From Leptospiraceae bacterium (GTDB lineage: Bacteria > Spirochaetota > Leptospiria > Leptospirales > Leptospiraceae), in the NCBI GenBank assembly GCA_016708435.1, contig JADJFV010000033.1, positions 372,001 to 436,000 of the forward strand: 64,000 nucleotides of DNA, written 5' to 3'. The stretch's first letter is position 1. Each line of letters starts with the position of its first letter. The position numbers were made by a program, and so were the translations under genes. The notes under the pieces are model-generated. The model saw only the letters and a program-made list of their open reading frames with translations. It did no database searches and was not told the DNA's origin. Below are positions 1 through 9,419 of the stretch, in pieces.

Positions 1-2344
1 AGTCTCTTCTAAATAGAGAAAATTTTTGAGCCTCTTTGTCGTCTATCGCTGGGTCCTGCGGTCTTTCCGGTAAATCATATTTCTTTCGTTTGAATGGATC
101 TTTAATTTCAATCGACGGATCATAACCAATATTTACAAGTAAAATGTCTAGACCAACAAAGCTTCCATTCTCTGCAACACTGTCAAAGAAGCCGATCATA
201 GGAAATCCTTTCTTTGCATAGGAGCTATCGAATGTTAGCCTACACTCTTCCCCTGTCTTTAATGCTTCCTCTAATTGATAGATTTTGAATTGTAGCTCTT
301 TATCTTCTAGAATCCATTTTCCCGATTTAGAAAATTGAAAGTTCTTAAAATCAATATCCTCGTTGTAATTTACCATTATCTCTGAAATACTTTCTTGTGA
401 TTTGTTTTGTAAAATCATTTCCGAGCTTACATAGAGCTCTCTTTTTTCTGGAAATAAATCTACTTTGGAGTATAGGGAAATTACCCTCGGCTGAACTGTG
501 TTTTTATACTTGCCATACTTTTTCTCAAAGGAAGCAGAAGATTTTTCAGAATCTAAAGGAGACCTCATTTTGTTTAAGATTCTAGTGTTATAATAGATCA
601 CGCCTCCGAGGAATATACTTGCTAATAAAACTACGAAGGTGAATACTCTTGCTTTGCCGCTCCATCTTCTGAGTGCCTCTAACTTTCTCGATTGAAAGCT
701 GTCGTCCGTTCCTCGATTGTAAAATAAATACCCGATTACAGATAAAAAGAGAGCTATGCTCATCCAATAAGCGGTTACTACAAAGTATCTGCTGATAAAA
801 TGCCCATATCCATTCATCTCCGAATAAGTTACTCCAGGGGAAATAAACGGCATATAGAGATGGTCGAGCCAATTAAACTTAGATACGGTTAAAACGAATA
901 TCAAATAGAGTAGAGTGATGAAACCATAGCCGGCGATGCGATGATTCATGCTTGACTGAATAAAAAAGATAAGCAAGATCATATAAACATAATAACCAAT
1001 TTCAAAACTGAACAGAGTATGGATATATACCGCTAGGTTGATTTCATAATTTCCCTTGAGTAGTTGAGTGATAATTCCCATCACAAGTCCGATCAAAGTC
1101 ATCGTGAGGATAACAAGGAGTAGAGACACGCATTTGGAAACATAGATTAAGATAGTAGGAATGTTGATTGAATCATTGATCTCGTGAACGTTATGCTTTT
1201 TTTCCCAATAGATAAGCTCTCCTGCATAGAACATAGAAATAAAATAGGACGAAAGAGCAACAGCCCCCAATACTTCTCCTGCTACTACATAGCTCAATGC
1301 CTGAATATGAAAAGTCATCTGGCTATCTACACGATAAAGAGAAAAGGCTAATAAGATGAAACCGATGAGAGAGAGTATTAAAAATGGAAAATCTTTTAGG
1401 ATTTGAAAGTAATAGCTTTTACAGAGTGTATAGAATTGAAATAACTTGGACTCTCTAATTTGAATGGAAGAAATTGGTGGCAAATTATTCTGATTCGGCA
1501 AATCGAAATTTGTCTTTTTAAAACTAAATAAAGAAAATAAATCCAATTTCACATTTTTAGTAAAAGAAAATTTAACGTAGGCAAATACAAATAATCCCAC
1601 AGAAATAAAACTCCAGACAGAGCGATTGAGGAGATAGAAATTTTCAAGTCTTAGATATTTTTCTCTATAATCGAGTGGAGTCCAATACTTCATGTCCAAG
1701 TCTGCCGCAGCACGTCCACTTGGGTCTAAAATAGAAAGATAGGGGGAGTATTCAATATCAGTCACAAGCTTCTCTACAAATCCGGAAATGATTAAGACAA
1801 TTACGCCAAAGATAGAAAGTAGTATCTGACTGGGAATTAAAATCGCAATGGCAAATGTCAATAAGCCGTAAAGGAGAGTGTTTAGAATATAGATTGTAAA
1901 AAAAGGTAAGAAGTGATTTTGAAAAACAAAAGGACCTATCTTACTTGCATACTTTTCTGGATAGAGGTAAATAGTAAATGTCCCCAAAAGGATTCCAAGA
2001 CAAATGTAGACTAATACAAAGTAGCTACCAATAAATCTTCCGAATAAAAGTTCCCATTTTCGAATTGGTGTTGTGTAAAAAATTTCTTCTGCTCTATATT
2101 CCCAATCTCTTTGAATAGAATTGCCTGTAATTCCTGCCGTGAATAACAAGATGAATAGAAATTGACCATAGTAAAAATCAGAAAGACTTCCGGGTGAATT
2201 GCTAAAGTATAATCTGGCAGGCGAATATTCTAGAGTCATATAAAAAATAAAAGCAGATAGAAAAAAGCACAATCCCATTATAAAATGAATGGCTGGTTTT
2301 CTAAATTGATAGTTGATTTCGAATTTAAAAATATTCCAGAGCAT
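1..2344 (-). CDS. ABC-2 permease fused to M1-type aminopeptidase (partial, C-terminus off window)
   Basis: This is the N-terminal 781 residues of a protein that runs off the left edge; the frame is open to base 1. The start is the ATG that overlaps the stop of the ATPase gene (TAATG), so the two are translationally coupled. Residues 20-38 form the first membrane segment. A second segment near 60-77 is followed by RDWEYRAEEIFYTTPIRKWE, as in ABC-2 exporters, and further hydrophobic blocks continue to about residue 590. From about residue 600 the sequence is soluble and resembles the N-terminal beta domain of M1 peptidases (LFPEKRELYV, then ILLVNIGYDP and KRKKYDLPERP near the edge). Permease/M1 fusions of this layout are known, mainly from Bacteroidetes. 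The catalytic GAMEN and HExxH motifs would lie outside the window. The exported substrate is unknown. Confidence 0.85.
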   Translation of the reverse strand, partial: MLWNIFKFEINYQFRKPAIHFIMGLCFFLSAFIFYMTLEYSPARLYFSNSPGSLSDFYYGQFLFILLFTAGITGNSIQRDWEYRAEEIFYTTPIRKWELLFGRFIGSYFVLVYICLGILLGTFTIYLYPEKYASKIGPFVFQNHFLPFFTIYILNTLLYGLLTFAIAILIPSQILLSIFGVIVLIISGFVEKLVTDIEYSPYLSILDPSGRAAADLDMKYWTPLDYREKYLRLENFYLLNRSVWSFISVGLFVFAYVKFSFTKNVKLDLFSLFSFKKTNFDLPNQNNLPPISSIQIRESKLFQFYTLCKSYYFQILKDFPFLILSLIGFILLAFSLYRVDSQMTFHIQALSYVVAGEVLGAVALSSYFISMFYAGELIYWEKKHNVHEINDSINIPTILIYVSKCVSLLLVILTMTLIGLVMGIITQLLKGNYEINLAVYIHTLFSFEIGYYVYMILLIFFIQSSMNHRIAGYGFITLLYLIFVLTVSKFNWLDHLYMPFISPGVTYSEMNGYGHFISRYFVVTAYWMSIALFLSVIGYLFYNRGTDDSFQSRKLEALRRWSGKARVFTFVVLLASIFLGGVIYYNTRILNKMRSPLDSEKSSASFEKKYGKYKNTVQPRVISLYSKVDLFPEKRELYVSSEMILQNKSQESISEIMVNYNEDIDFKNFQFSKSGKWILEDKELQFKIYQLEEALKTGEECRLTFDSSYAKKGFPMIGFFDSVAENGSFVGLDILLVNIGYDPSIEIKDPFKRKKYDLPERPQDPAIDDKEAQKFSLFRRD

Positions 2345-3216
2345 TATTTTTTCCTCTGAGTATAGAAATAAAAATCTTCTAAGGTAGGATTGTCTTTTTC
2401 AAATCCATTGCTTGCAAGTGAATCTTCACTGTATACCCTGACGGTTTGCCTTCCTGCGCTGAGTTTTGAAATTAGAACATTGTATTTATTTTCAAAAGAA
2501 GAAAGCTCTGACTTCTGAATGTGTCTAATCCATATTTTCCCCTCTAATCTATTTTTTAATTCGTGGGGATTTCCTTGCTCTGCAATTCTTCCATTTGCCA
2601 TGATTGCCATTTGGGAACAGGCTTCTTCTACATCATCTACAATATGAGTGGAGTAAATGATGATTATCTCCTTTTCAATTTCACAGAGTATATTATTAAA
2701 TTTATTTCGTTGGATTGGATCAAGCCCTGACGTAGGCTCATCTACTATAATAAGAGAAGGATTATTCAAAAGAACAATTCCTATTCCCAATCTTTGTTTC
2801 ATCCCACCGGAGAAGCCGCCTACTTTTTTCTTTCTGTATTCAGTTAAATCTACCTTTTGTAAAATCGAGTCGATGAGAGATTTTCTTTCTTTGGAATTAC
2901 TAATTCCTTTTAATACAGCGAAATGATCGAGTGTAAATTCACAACTTAGATTTGGATAAAGCCCAAACTCCTGCGGCAAATAGCCGAGTCTCTTTAGGAT
3001 ATACTCACGATTATCCGCTATGTCTGTTCCATCTAAAGAAATCTTTCCAGTATCGGGAGTCTGCAAAGTAGCAATCGTGCGCATAAGAGAAGATTTCCCC
3101 GCACCATTCGGTCCGAGCAGTCCAAAGACTCCCGGCGAAAGAGTAAGCTCAATATCCTGCAAAGCCTTCGTCCCGTCTTTGTAAGTCTTGGAAATATTTT
3201 CAATCTTTAATTGCAT
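2344..3216 (-). CDS. ABC transporter ATP-binding protein
   Basis: A 290-residue ABC ATPase that energises the adjacent ABC-2 permease at the inner membrane. The Walker A motif GPNGAGKS is at residues 35-42, the signature FSGGMKQR near 135-142, Walker B LIIVDEP near 155-161, and the H-loop STH at 189-191. A longer reading starts 22 codons upstream, but the ATG at 3216 is preferred: GAGGAG lies about 7 nt before it and MQLKIENISK is the normal start of the nucleotide-binding fold. The stop codon overlaps the start of the permease gene, so they form a two-gene operon. C-terminal residues after about 215 are the usual poorly conserved tail of exporter ATPases. The function as a transporter ATPase is secure; the substrate is not known. 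Confidence 0.93.
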   Translation of the reverse strand: MQLKIENISKTYKDGTKALQDIELTLSPGVFGLLGPNGAGKSSLMRTIATLQTPDTGKISLDGTDIADNREYILKRLGYLPQEFGLYPNLSCEFTLDHFAVLKGISNSKERKSLIDSILQKVDLTEYRKKKVGGFSGGMKQRLGIGIVLLNNPSLIIVDEPTSGLDPIQRNKFNNILCEIEKEIIIIYSTHIVDDVEEACSQMAIMANGRIAEQGNPHELKNRLEGKIWIRHIQKSELSSFENKYNVLISKLSAGRQTVRVYSEDSLASNGFEKDNPTLEDFYFYTQRKK

Positions 3217-3252
3217 GAATGACTCCTCATAAATCGTATTTGTAAGAAATAA

Positions 3253-3510
3253 AAAAGAATAAACTGCGCTTACCGCGTCCATCCTAGGAATCGCTTACAA
3301 TTTGTCATCGCTTCCCAAGTCGTTATCGGAATAAAATCGAAACTCTATAAATTCCTCCTAAAACAGCTTGCCGTAGAGGCAGGGAGACCCGAAGAATTTA
3401 TAAATGATTACCACGCTTATCCCCATGTTGCAGTTCCTCTTTTGGATTATTTTTATGCAGGGTTAAACGGACACCCATGCGAAGAGTATTGCGCCCCTTT
3501 GGGGCTATAG
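3253..3510 (+). other. Open frame without a start codon, possible gene remnant
   Basis: An 85-codon open stretch lies divergent to the ABC operon and has no plausible start codon or ribosome binding site. Its translation is protein-like in composition (AVEAGRPEEFINDYHAYPHV, then PLLDYFYAGLNGHP), but I do not recognise the family. The last codons run into a short palindrome, GCCCCTTTGGGGC. It could be the decayed 3' end of a gene or chance. The rest of 3511-3808 holds one copy of a dispersed ~60-70 nt repeat and no other gene. Confidence 0.18.
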
Positions 3511-3609
3511 TTAATTTGAATGACTTTATTATTACTCTTGAATGAGATCGACAAGTTTTAAAAACTGGTTCTTTCTGGATAATAGAGGTATATCTTTATA
3601 ACTGCTAAT

Positions 3610-3667
3610 CTTTTAATTTGTTGGATTAGGATTATCGAGAAGTTGGATGCAGATTACTTGAAAGAAA
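3610..3667. repeat. Dispersed ~60-70 nt repeat, copy A
   Basis: It matches segments at 5145-5211 and 9420-9488 in the same orientation. Shared blocks are CTTTTAATTTGT, then ATTATCGAGAAGTTGGATGC, then TACTTGAAAGAAA. This is the most diverged copy and is shorter in the middle. It lies in the leader region of the sensor kinase gene at 3809. No terminal inverted repeat or coding frame is evident. Confidence 0.5.
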
Positions 3668-3808
3668 CTGGAAAGCGAAAGAAAAGAGATTCTCAAAAGT
3701 TCAACTTATGAAATAATTGCGTTAGCCAAACCAAGGAATACATTTAAGTAGAATTTCGGAGAGCGAGGATAAAAGTGAGATGCAGAGTTCTAGACAGAAA
3801 AATAAAAA

Positions 3809-5056
3809 ATGAGCGGTGAAAAAAAGAAAACGATTCTCCTCGTTGAAGATGAAATCATTATTGCCATGGCAGCAAAGATGTCTCTTGAAAAATATGGTTA
3901 TAATGTTGTAACCATAAATAACGGTGAAAAAGCAATTCAGGTAATAACAAAAGACGCCGTTGAATTTGTGATACTGCCAGAAAGCAAACAAACTTCTCTT
4001 AAAAATTTTGGATATAATGTTGTTTTAGTAAATACAGCCGAAAAAGCAATTGAGGTATTTCAGGGTCAAAGTGAAATTGATCTTGTTCTTATGGATATAG
4101 ATTTAGGCGAAGGGATGGATGGAACACAAGCTGCCGAAATAATCCTCAAGAAAAGAGATATCCCCATTCTATTTTTGTCAAGTCACACAGAGACTGATAT
4201 CGTTGAAAAAACAGAAAGGATTACCTCGTATGGCTATGTGGTAAAAAATTCAAGTATTACAGTTTTGGATGCATCCATAAAAATGGCATTTAAACTTTTC
4301 GACGCTAATACTAAATTAAAAAATGAATTATTAATAAAAGAAAAAAGAGCAGCGAAATTGATTATTGCAAATAAAGAACTCGTATTCCAGAATGAAGAGA
4401 AAGAGAAAAGGGCTGCTGAACTAATTATCGCTAACAAAGAACTTGCATTCCAAAAAGAAGAGAAAGAAATTCTTCTCAAAGAAATTCATCACCGCGTCAA
4501 AAACAATATGTCTTCTATTGAAGCCTTATTATTAATGCAGTCACAATCTATTAGTAATCCTGAAGCTATTTCTGTTTTGCATGATACTATCGGTCGTATT
4601 AGTAGCATAAGAGTTCTTTATGAGTTACTTTTAATCAGTGATGATTATAGAAATATTTCCACAAAAAAATATTTAGATCACCTTATTGATTCCTTCGCTT
4701 CCTTGTTTCATAAGAATTTAACTATTGCTTATACTAAGCAGATCGATGAATTCAGTCTTTCTTCAAAAAAAGTGTTTTATCTTGGTATTATCCTCAACGA
4801 GCTTCAATTAAATATCACAAAGTATGCATTCAAAGGAAGAGAATCCGGCTTGATAAATATTTCTCTTGAAAATGTTAAAAATAAAATAACACTAACAATA
4901 CAGGACAACGGTAATGGGCTTCCTAAAAGTTTTGATATCAGTAAATCAGAAACATTCGGTATTATGATAATTAAAAATCTAAGTGAACAATTAGGCGGTA
5001 CATTTACTATTGAAAATCATGATGGAACAAGGTGTACCTTGACATTTGAAATTTAA
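3809..5056 (+). CDS. Receiver-first sensor histidine kinase (REC-HisKA_2-HATPase) with partly duplicated receiver
   Basis: A 415-residue cytosolic kinase with no membrane segment. Residues 1-160 are a CheY-like receiver (ILLVEDE at 9-15, phospho-acceptor Asp96 in LMDIDLG, conserved Lys near 147). A segment at residues 25-59 repeats 63-97: both contain GYNVV and EKAI, but the first copy ends in VILPES where the phospho-acceptor should be. So the receiver carries an extra ~38 residues. Residues 178-220 are a predicted coiled coil made of two copies of a 21-residue unit (KEKRAA..LIIANKEL..FQ). The dimerisation/phosphotransfer box is LLKEIHHRVKNN (about 222-233), characteristic of HisKA_2 kinases. 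The ATP-binding part has N-box LNELQLNITKYAF and G-box QDNGNGLP. The ATG has no clear Shine-Dalgarno. The signal sensed is unknown; input may come through the receiver. Confidence 0.9.
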   Translation: MSGEKKKTILLVEDEIIIAMAAKMSLEKYGYNVVTINNGEKAIQVITKDAVEFVILPESKQTSLKNFGYNVVLVNTAEKAIEVFQGQSEIDLVLMDIDLGEGMDGTQAAEIILKKRDIPILFLSSHTETDIVEKTERITSYGYVVKNSSITVLDASIKMAFKLFDANTKLKNELLIKEKRAAKLIIANKELVFQNEEKEKRAAELIIANKELAFQKEEKEILLKEIHHRVKNNMSSIEALLLMQSQSISNPEAISVLHDTIGRISSIRVLYELLLISDDYRNISTKKYLDHLIDSFASLFHKNLTIAYTKQIDEFSLSSKKVFYLGIILNELQLNITKYAFKGRESGLINISLENVKNKITLTIQDNGNGLPKSFDISKSETFGIMIIKNLSEQLGGTFTIENHDGTRCTLTFEI

Positions 5057-5144
5057 TTCGCAAGTCTAATAAAGAGGCAAATTTTACTCCATTAAATTCA
5101 AAAGACCTTTTTATGAAAGAGACGCAATCCGATTTTTCTTTAAG

Positions 5145-5211
5145 CTTTTAATTTGTGGGAAAGAAGGGGATAGAATTATCGAGAAGTTGAATGCAATTTT
5201 CTAGAAAGAAA
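5145..5211. repeat. Dispersed ~70 nt repeat, copy B
   Basis: It aligns with copy C over its whole length: CTTTTAATTTGTGGGAA, a variable centre, GAATTATCGAGAAGTTGAAT, then CTAGAAAGAAA. It lies in the 268-nt gap between the kinase gene at 3809 and the membrane protein gene at 5325. Nothing else was recognised in that gap. Confidence 0.55.
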
Positions 5212-5324
5212 AATTTTCTAATAGCTTACTAAAAAGATAAATGAAAGATGTAACAACAAGAATGCAAGATTAAAATTGCTCGATAGCGATAGAAAAAAAT
5301 ATCTGGATAAATAAGGAAACTGGT

Positions 5325-5705
5325 ATGAATAAAATACTCTTTTGGTCTTTGCTTTTACTTCCCTCTCTGTTGTTTGCAACTGACATGGGCGGAATTTTTT
5401 TTGTAGTTCTGTGGTTTGTGTTAGGATACCAATCTATTTATAATGTTCTGACGGGACTATTAATACTTCTTTTTCTTAAAAAAAAGTTTTATTCTCTTTT
5501 TCCTAAAATTCTAGTTTATATCTTTCTTATTTTGGGAATCATCACCGGGGGCGCACTTCTTATTATCACAGTAGGGCTTTGCTTCGAACCTGTGTTCTGG
5601 GTTGATGCTTATCTATTTACGCTTGGTCTTCAGATCTTAAGCATCGTAACTTCCTGGTTTCAAATTTCTAGAGGGAGACTTTATCTGATAGAAGCAAAAC
5701 CTTGA
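5325..5705 (+). CDS. Small integral membrane protein of unknown function
   Basis: A 126-residue protein. The N-terminus MNKILFWSLLLLPSLLFAT is a signal peptide or first membrane segment. It is followed by three or four further hydrophobic segments (GGIFFVVLWFVLGYQSIY; NVLTGLLILLF; ILVYIFLILGIITGGALLII; YLFTLGLQILSIVTSW) separated by short basic loops such as KKKFYS. AAGGA lies about 9 nt before the ATG. I recognise no family. It sits between two receiver-first kinases on the same strand with long gaps on both sides, so it is probably transcribed alone. An inner-membrane location is expected. Confidence 0.75.
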   Translation: MNKILFWSLLLLPSLLFATDMGGIFFVVLWFVLGYQSIYNVLTGLLILLFLKKKFYSLFPKILVYIFLILGIITGGALLIITVGLCFEPVFWVDAYLFTLGLQILSIVTSWFQISRGRLYLIEAKP

Positions 5706-5811
5706 AACTCTAGCGGCATACTGTATTCCACCCGCTATCGCCACAACCGCCAAGCGATATCGGGGATCTCAAGCAAAATAAAATCCAAATCCGCACACTG
5801 CATTCATATTC

Positions 5812-5915
5812 ATTTACCGCTTATTTTAGAGTCCTGTATTTCAACAATACAAGCATAGAAAATTCCTATAGAAAATGCGATAGTCTCCATATCAATGGAT
5901 GATGGTGCGGTAAAT
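5812..5915. repeat. Region between genes (5706-6042) with a 9-bp inverted repeat
   Basis: ATTTACCGC at 5812-5820 is matched by GCGGTAAAT at 5907-5915. Inside it is a small hairpin, TGTATT-N5-AATACA, at 5835-5851. This may be a terminator or a small decayed inverted-repeat element. Nothing else is recognised in 5706-6042 apart from AGAGG upstream of the next ATG. Confidence 0.25.
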
Positions 5916-6042
5916 TATTGTTAGATGAAATTTTTAGTTTACATTTTATTATAAAAATCCAAGGCTGTGCATAATGCAATATATGGTGTCTCAAGTTTGT
6001 TCGAGTATGGTAAAATAAAGTAAATCTAGAGGTTTTTAATAT

Positions 6043-8379
6043 ATGATAAAAAATAAATATACCATACTACTAGTAGAAGACGATGAATTACTTGCAATTG
6101 TAAACAAGGAGTCACTGGAGAGTTGTGATTATACGGTATTAACTGCTAAGACTGCAAATGAATCCATCTCATTGATTCGCACGAACAATTCTATCGACTT
6201 AATTTTAATGGATATTGATTTAGGAGGGGACATTGATGGAATCGATCTAGCTAGATCAATCCTTACTGAAAAAGACTTTCCAATTATTTTTTTATCTTCC
6301 CTTATTGAACAGGAAATACTCCAAAAAGCAGAGCTAGTTTCATCGTTTGGATACATACCAAAAAAATCAGAGATCCAAGTTCTATGCACCTCTATCAAAA
6401 TGGCACTCAACCTCTTTGAAGCCAAAAATAAAATGAAGCAAAGTGAATTGCACTATCGTTTATTATTTGAACAAAGTCATGATGCAATGATTATAACTGA
6501 TTCCAATGGAAAGTTTACCGACGCAAATGATGCAGCGAGTCAATTATTCCGATACTCACGAGATGAGTTATTAACTTTATCGATTTCGGATATCATTCAT
6601 CCAGAAGATTTGGCAAACAAAGAATTACAATTGGAGAAAATTAAATCCAATGTTCGACTAACAAGCATTCGTCGAGTTTTACGTAAAGATAAAAGCATTG
6701 CACTCACTGAGATTACGGTAGTTTACCGACCGGATCAGTTTTTTCAGGCAACAATTAGAGATATTACGGAACAAAATCTGAAAGATCAAGTGATAGAGGC
6801 AAAGAATAAAAATATTGAAAAAGCGCATAATGATCTATTGCAGCGTCAATTTGCCATTGATCAACATGCGATAGTCGCCATCACAAATTTAGCAGGAACG
6901 ATCATCTATGCAAATGAAAAATTCTGTAAAATTTCCGGCTATTCGAAAGAGGAACTAATCGGGAAAAACCACCGAATTATCAATTCAGGATATCATTCAA
7001 AAGAATTTTTTACGAATATGTATTCGACGATCAAAGAAGGTAACACTTGGCACGGTGAAATTAAAAATCTTGCCAAAGATGGGAGCTACTACTGGGTAGC
7101 CACAACTATAGCACCTTTGAAAAATAAGGATGGAAAAGTAGAAGAATACTTTGCTATTCGAACAGATATAACAATAAGAAAGAATGCAGAAGAAGAATTA
7201 GTATCTCATCAAATTGAATTGGAAGCGCAATACCAAGAGTTATATGATACACAAGATGAGTTAGTGAAAACGAAGATGCGTTACTTCGATCTCTATGATT
7301 TAGCACCCGTAGGCTATTTTACTTTGGACGAGAATGGAATCATTTTAGAGGTAAACTCAACATTAGCCACTCTTTTGGAATGGGATGATACTCATAGCTT
7401 TCGAGAAGAGCCCATTGAAAGATTCATTTGTCCTCAAGATCAAGATAATTTTGATTTCTTTGAACAGGAATTAGTGAGAACAAGAAAAGCGCGATCATGT
7501 GAAGTTAGGATGAAAAGAAAAGACAATTCAGAATTTTGGGTCAGGCTCGATTCATTGCCATTCTCCTTAGAAAATGGAATGCAAGTAACTAGAACTGCTG
7601 TTACCAATATACATAAGCGCAAAGAAGTAGAAAAAGAACTTCACCATTATATGAAAGCTTTAGAACAAATAAACAATACTAAAAATAAATTTTTTAATAT
7701 CATAGCGCATGATCTGCGTAATCCGTTTGGTGGAATCATCGGAATCTCAGATTTACTAGAAACGAAACTAAAAGAAATGGAACTCGAAAATTCCAATCTG
7801 CTCTTTAAATATACAGAGTTGATCCAAACTTCTTCTAAATCTGCATATTCCCTTTTGGAAAACTTACTTCTCTGGGCAAGAGCGCAAACGGGGGAGTTAA
7901 GTGTGAGGCTAAATAATATTAGCCTAAACCATTTAATCCTATTCATGATTCCACTTGTCAGTAGCATTGCCTTTAAGAAAAATATTTCCATTGAAACCGA
8001 ATTGCTTGACGCAGATACAGTGTATGCCGATGAATTTTTTCTTAACACAATTTTACGAAATCTACTCACCAATGCTATTAAGTTTACTTACCCCAATGGA
8101 AAAGTTATAATATCCACTGAAAAAAGAGAAGGCTATTTGGAAGTATCTGTAACTGACACAGGGACTGGCATTGACGAAAAGCGCTTAGAAAATCTATTCC
8201 GAATCGATTCAAAGGTAAGTAAGAATGGAACCGATAACGAAAGAGGAAGCGGACTCGGACTTATTCTATGCAAAGAATTTGTAGAAAAACAAGGTGGAAA
8301 AATTTGGGTAACAAGTGAACTCGGAAAGGGAAGCCGATTTACATTCAGCATATTAATCTGCCCCCCAAATTCATTTTAA
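6043..8379 (+). CDS. Receiver-first PAS sensor histidine kinase (REC-PAS-PAS-PAS-HisKA-HATPase)
   Basis: A 778-residue soluble hybrid kinase. Residues 1-128 are a receiver with TILLVEDDE and phospho-acceptor in LILMDIDLGGDIDG. There are PAS domains at about 135-255, 265-385 and 413-530, each ending in the usual DIT or NIHKRKE turn into a coiled coil. The second one (NLAGTIIYANEKFCKISGYS, then NSGYHSKEFF) is a typical PAS sensor fold. The HisKA box is KFFNIIAHDLRNPFGG near 545-560 with His in AHDLRNP. The HATPase has N-box LRNLLTNAIKF, G1 DTGTGID and G2 GSGLGL near the C-terminus. Unlike the HisKA_2 kinases at 3809 and 30046, it uses the classical HisKA type. AGAGG lies about 12 nt before the ATG. 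The partner regulator is not in the window. Confidence 0.93.
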   Translation: MIKNKYTILLVEDDELLAIVNKESLESCDYTVLTAKTANESISLIRTNNSIDLILMDIDLGGDIDGIDLARSILTEKDFPIIFLSSLIEQEILQKAELVSSFGYIPKKSEIQVLCTSIKMALNLFEAKNKMKQSELHYRLLFEQSHDAMIITDSNGKFTDANDAASQLFRYSRDELLTLSISDIIHPEDLANKELQLEKIKSNVRLTSIRRVLRKDKSIALTEITVVYRPDQFFQATIRDITEQNLKDQVIEAKNKNIEKAHNDLLQRQFAIDQHAIVAITNLAGTIIYANEKFCKISGYSKEELIGKNHRIINSGYHSKEFFTNMYSTIKEGNTWHGEIKNLAKDGSYYWVATTIAPLKNKDGKVEEYFAIRTDITIRKNAEEELVSHQIELEAQYQELYDTQDELVKTKMRYFDLYDLAPVGYFTLDENGIILEVNSTLATLLEWDDTHSFREEPIERFICPQDQDNFDFFEQELVRTRKARSCEVRMKRKDNSEFWVRLDSLPFSLENGMQVTRTAVTNIHKRKEVEKELHHYMKALEQINNTKNKFFNIIAHDLRNPFGGIIGISDLLETKLKEMELENSNLLFKYTELIQTSSKSAYSLLENLLLWARAQTGELSVRLNNISLNHLILFMIPLVSSIAFKKNISIETELLDADTVYADEFFLNTILRNLLTNAIKFTYPNGKVIISTEKREGYLEVSVTDTGTGIDEKRLENLFRIDSKVSKNGTDNERGSGLGLILCKEFVEKQGGKIWVTSELGKGSRFTFSILICPPNSF

Positions 8380-8390
8380 TTCTTTTTTTT

Positions 8391-9269
8391 TTAAACTAAT
8401 TGTAAATAGCTCACAATCTTTTCGGCAACGATTTCACATTGATTGGGATTGACGCAAAAATCGTGTGTAACAAAAGGAAGTGTCTCTGATTTAATTCCTA
8501 TCACATTTGTTTTTAAATTTTCTAATTGAGAAAGAGAAGCCCACATATCATCTGCACAATAAAAAAGAATTGTTGAATCTTTATGAGTTTGAAAAAACGA
8601 AACATCCACATCTTCGGAAAGTGATTCGAATTCGTTATTTGCTAAGTAAAATATACTTTCCAAAATATGATTTTCAGAAATAAAATATTCTAAGATAAGC
8701 TCCCTCGCTTTTTCAGAAGCATGAGAATACAATAGCTTAATCATGGACAAAATAATTCCGGTTGGAATTTTTCTAAAAATTCTATAACTCCCTAAGGCAA
8801 GCCTTGTATAATTTGGATTTGCCAGGAACTGAGAAAAATTTACTTGCATAGGATTTTCTGATTTCGAAATAAAGGGAAACAATAAAAACAATTTTGGATT
8901 TATATCCTCCTTCATTTGTTTGATTAATTCTTTGCCTAACCATCCTCCAATGCTATGACCTAGAATTACAACTTTAGATTTTTTTGACCAATTTGATTTT
9001 AAATAATTTATAACTTTTACTTTGTGATCCAATTCTTCCTGCAAAGAATATTTCTTCTCGGGCTTTTGTTTTGTAAATCCCGCATAGCTAATTGAATACA
9101 GATTTACCTTTCCATTTAGCTTTTGAATTAATATTTGGGCTAGTTCAATATAAAGAGAAGCAATCCCAGGATTTCCTGGAAAAATAATAATATTCAAATC
9201 TGAATTTGATTCATAACTTAAAAATTCAGTGTATATTCCTGAAATGATTTCATTCTTTGCAGTCAGCAT
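8391..9269 (-). CDS. Alpha/beta hydrolase of the lipid-droplet-associated hydrolase (LDAH, DUF2305) type
   Basis: A 292-residue single-domain hydrolase. The oxyanion-hole motif is IIFPGNPG (28-35), the nucleophile elbow ILGHSIGGW with Ser106, and the C-terminal histidine is His269 in PFVTHDFCV, which corresponds to the HxFC signature of the LDAH family. There is no signal peptide, so it is probably cytosolic and acts on a lipid ester; the substrate is unknown. It converges with the kinase gene at 6043, with only 11 nt between the stops. The ATG at 9269 has no strong Shine-Dalgarno. Family assignment rests on the GNPG, GHSIGG and THDFC set; general alpha/beta-hydrolase membership is firm, the LDAH subfamily likely. 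Confidence 0.85.
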   Translation of the reverse strand: MLTAKNEIISGIYTEFLSYESNSDLNIIIFPGNPGIASLYIELAQILIQKLNGKVNLYSISYAGFTKQKPEKKYSLQEELDHKVKVINYLKSNWSKKSKVVILGHSIGGWLGKELIKQMKEDINPKLFLLFPFISKSENPMQVNFSQFLANPNYTRLALGSYRIFRKIPTGIILSMIKLLYSHASEKARELILEYFISENHILESIFYLANNEFESLSEDVDVSFFQTHKDSTILFYCADDMWASLSQLENLKTNVIGIKSETLPFVTHDFCVNPNQCEIVAEKIVSYLQLV

Positions 9270-9419
9270 AATAAATATCTAAAACTAGAAAATTGGATAT
9301 TAATTCAATCTTTTTTCAATCTGAATTGGTAACTTAATACGAATTAACCGCTATTTATAAAAATGCTTCCCTGCAATTGCCAGATTTCAATATCCCAGCA
9401 CTCTCTAAAAATCGCCTTT

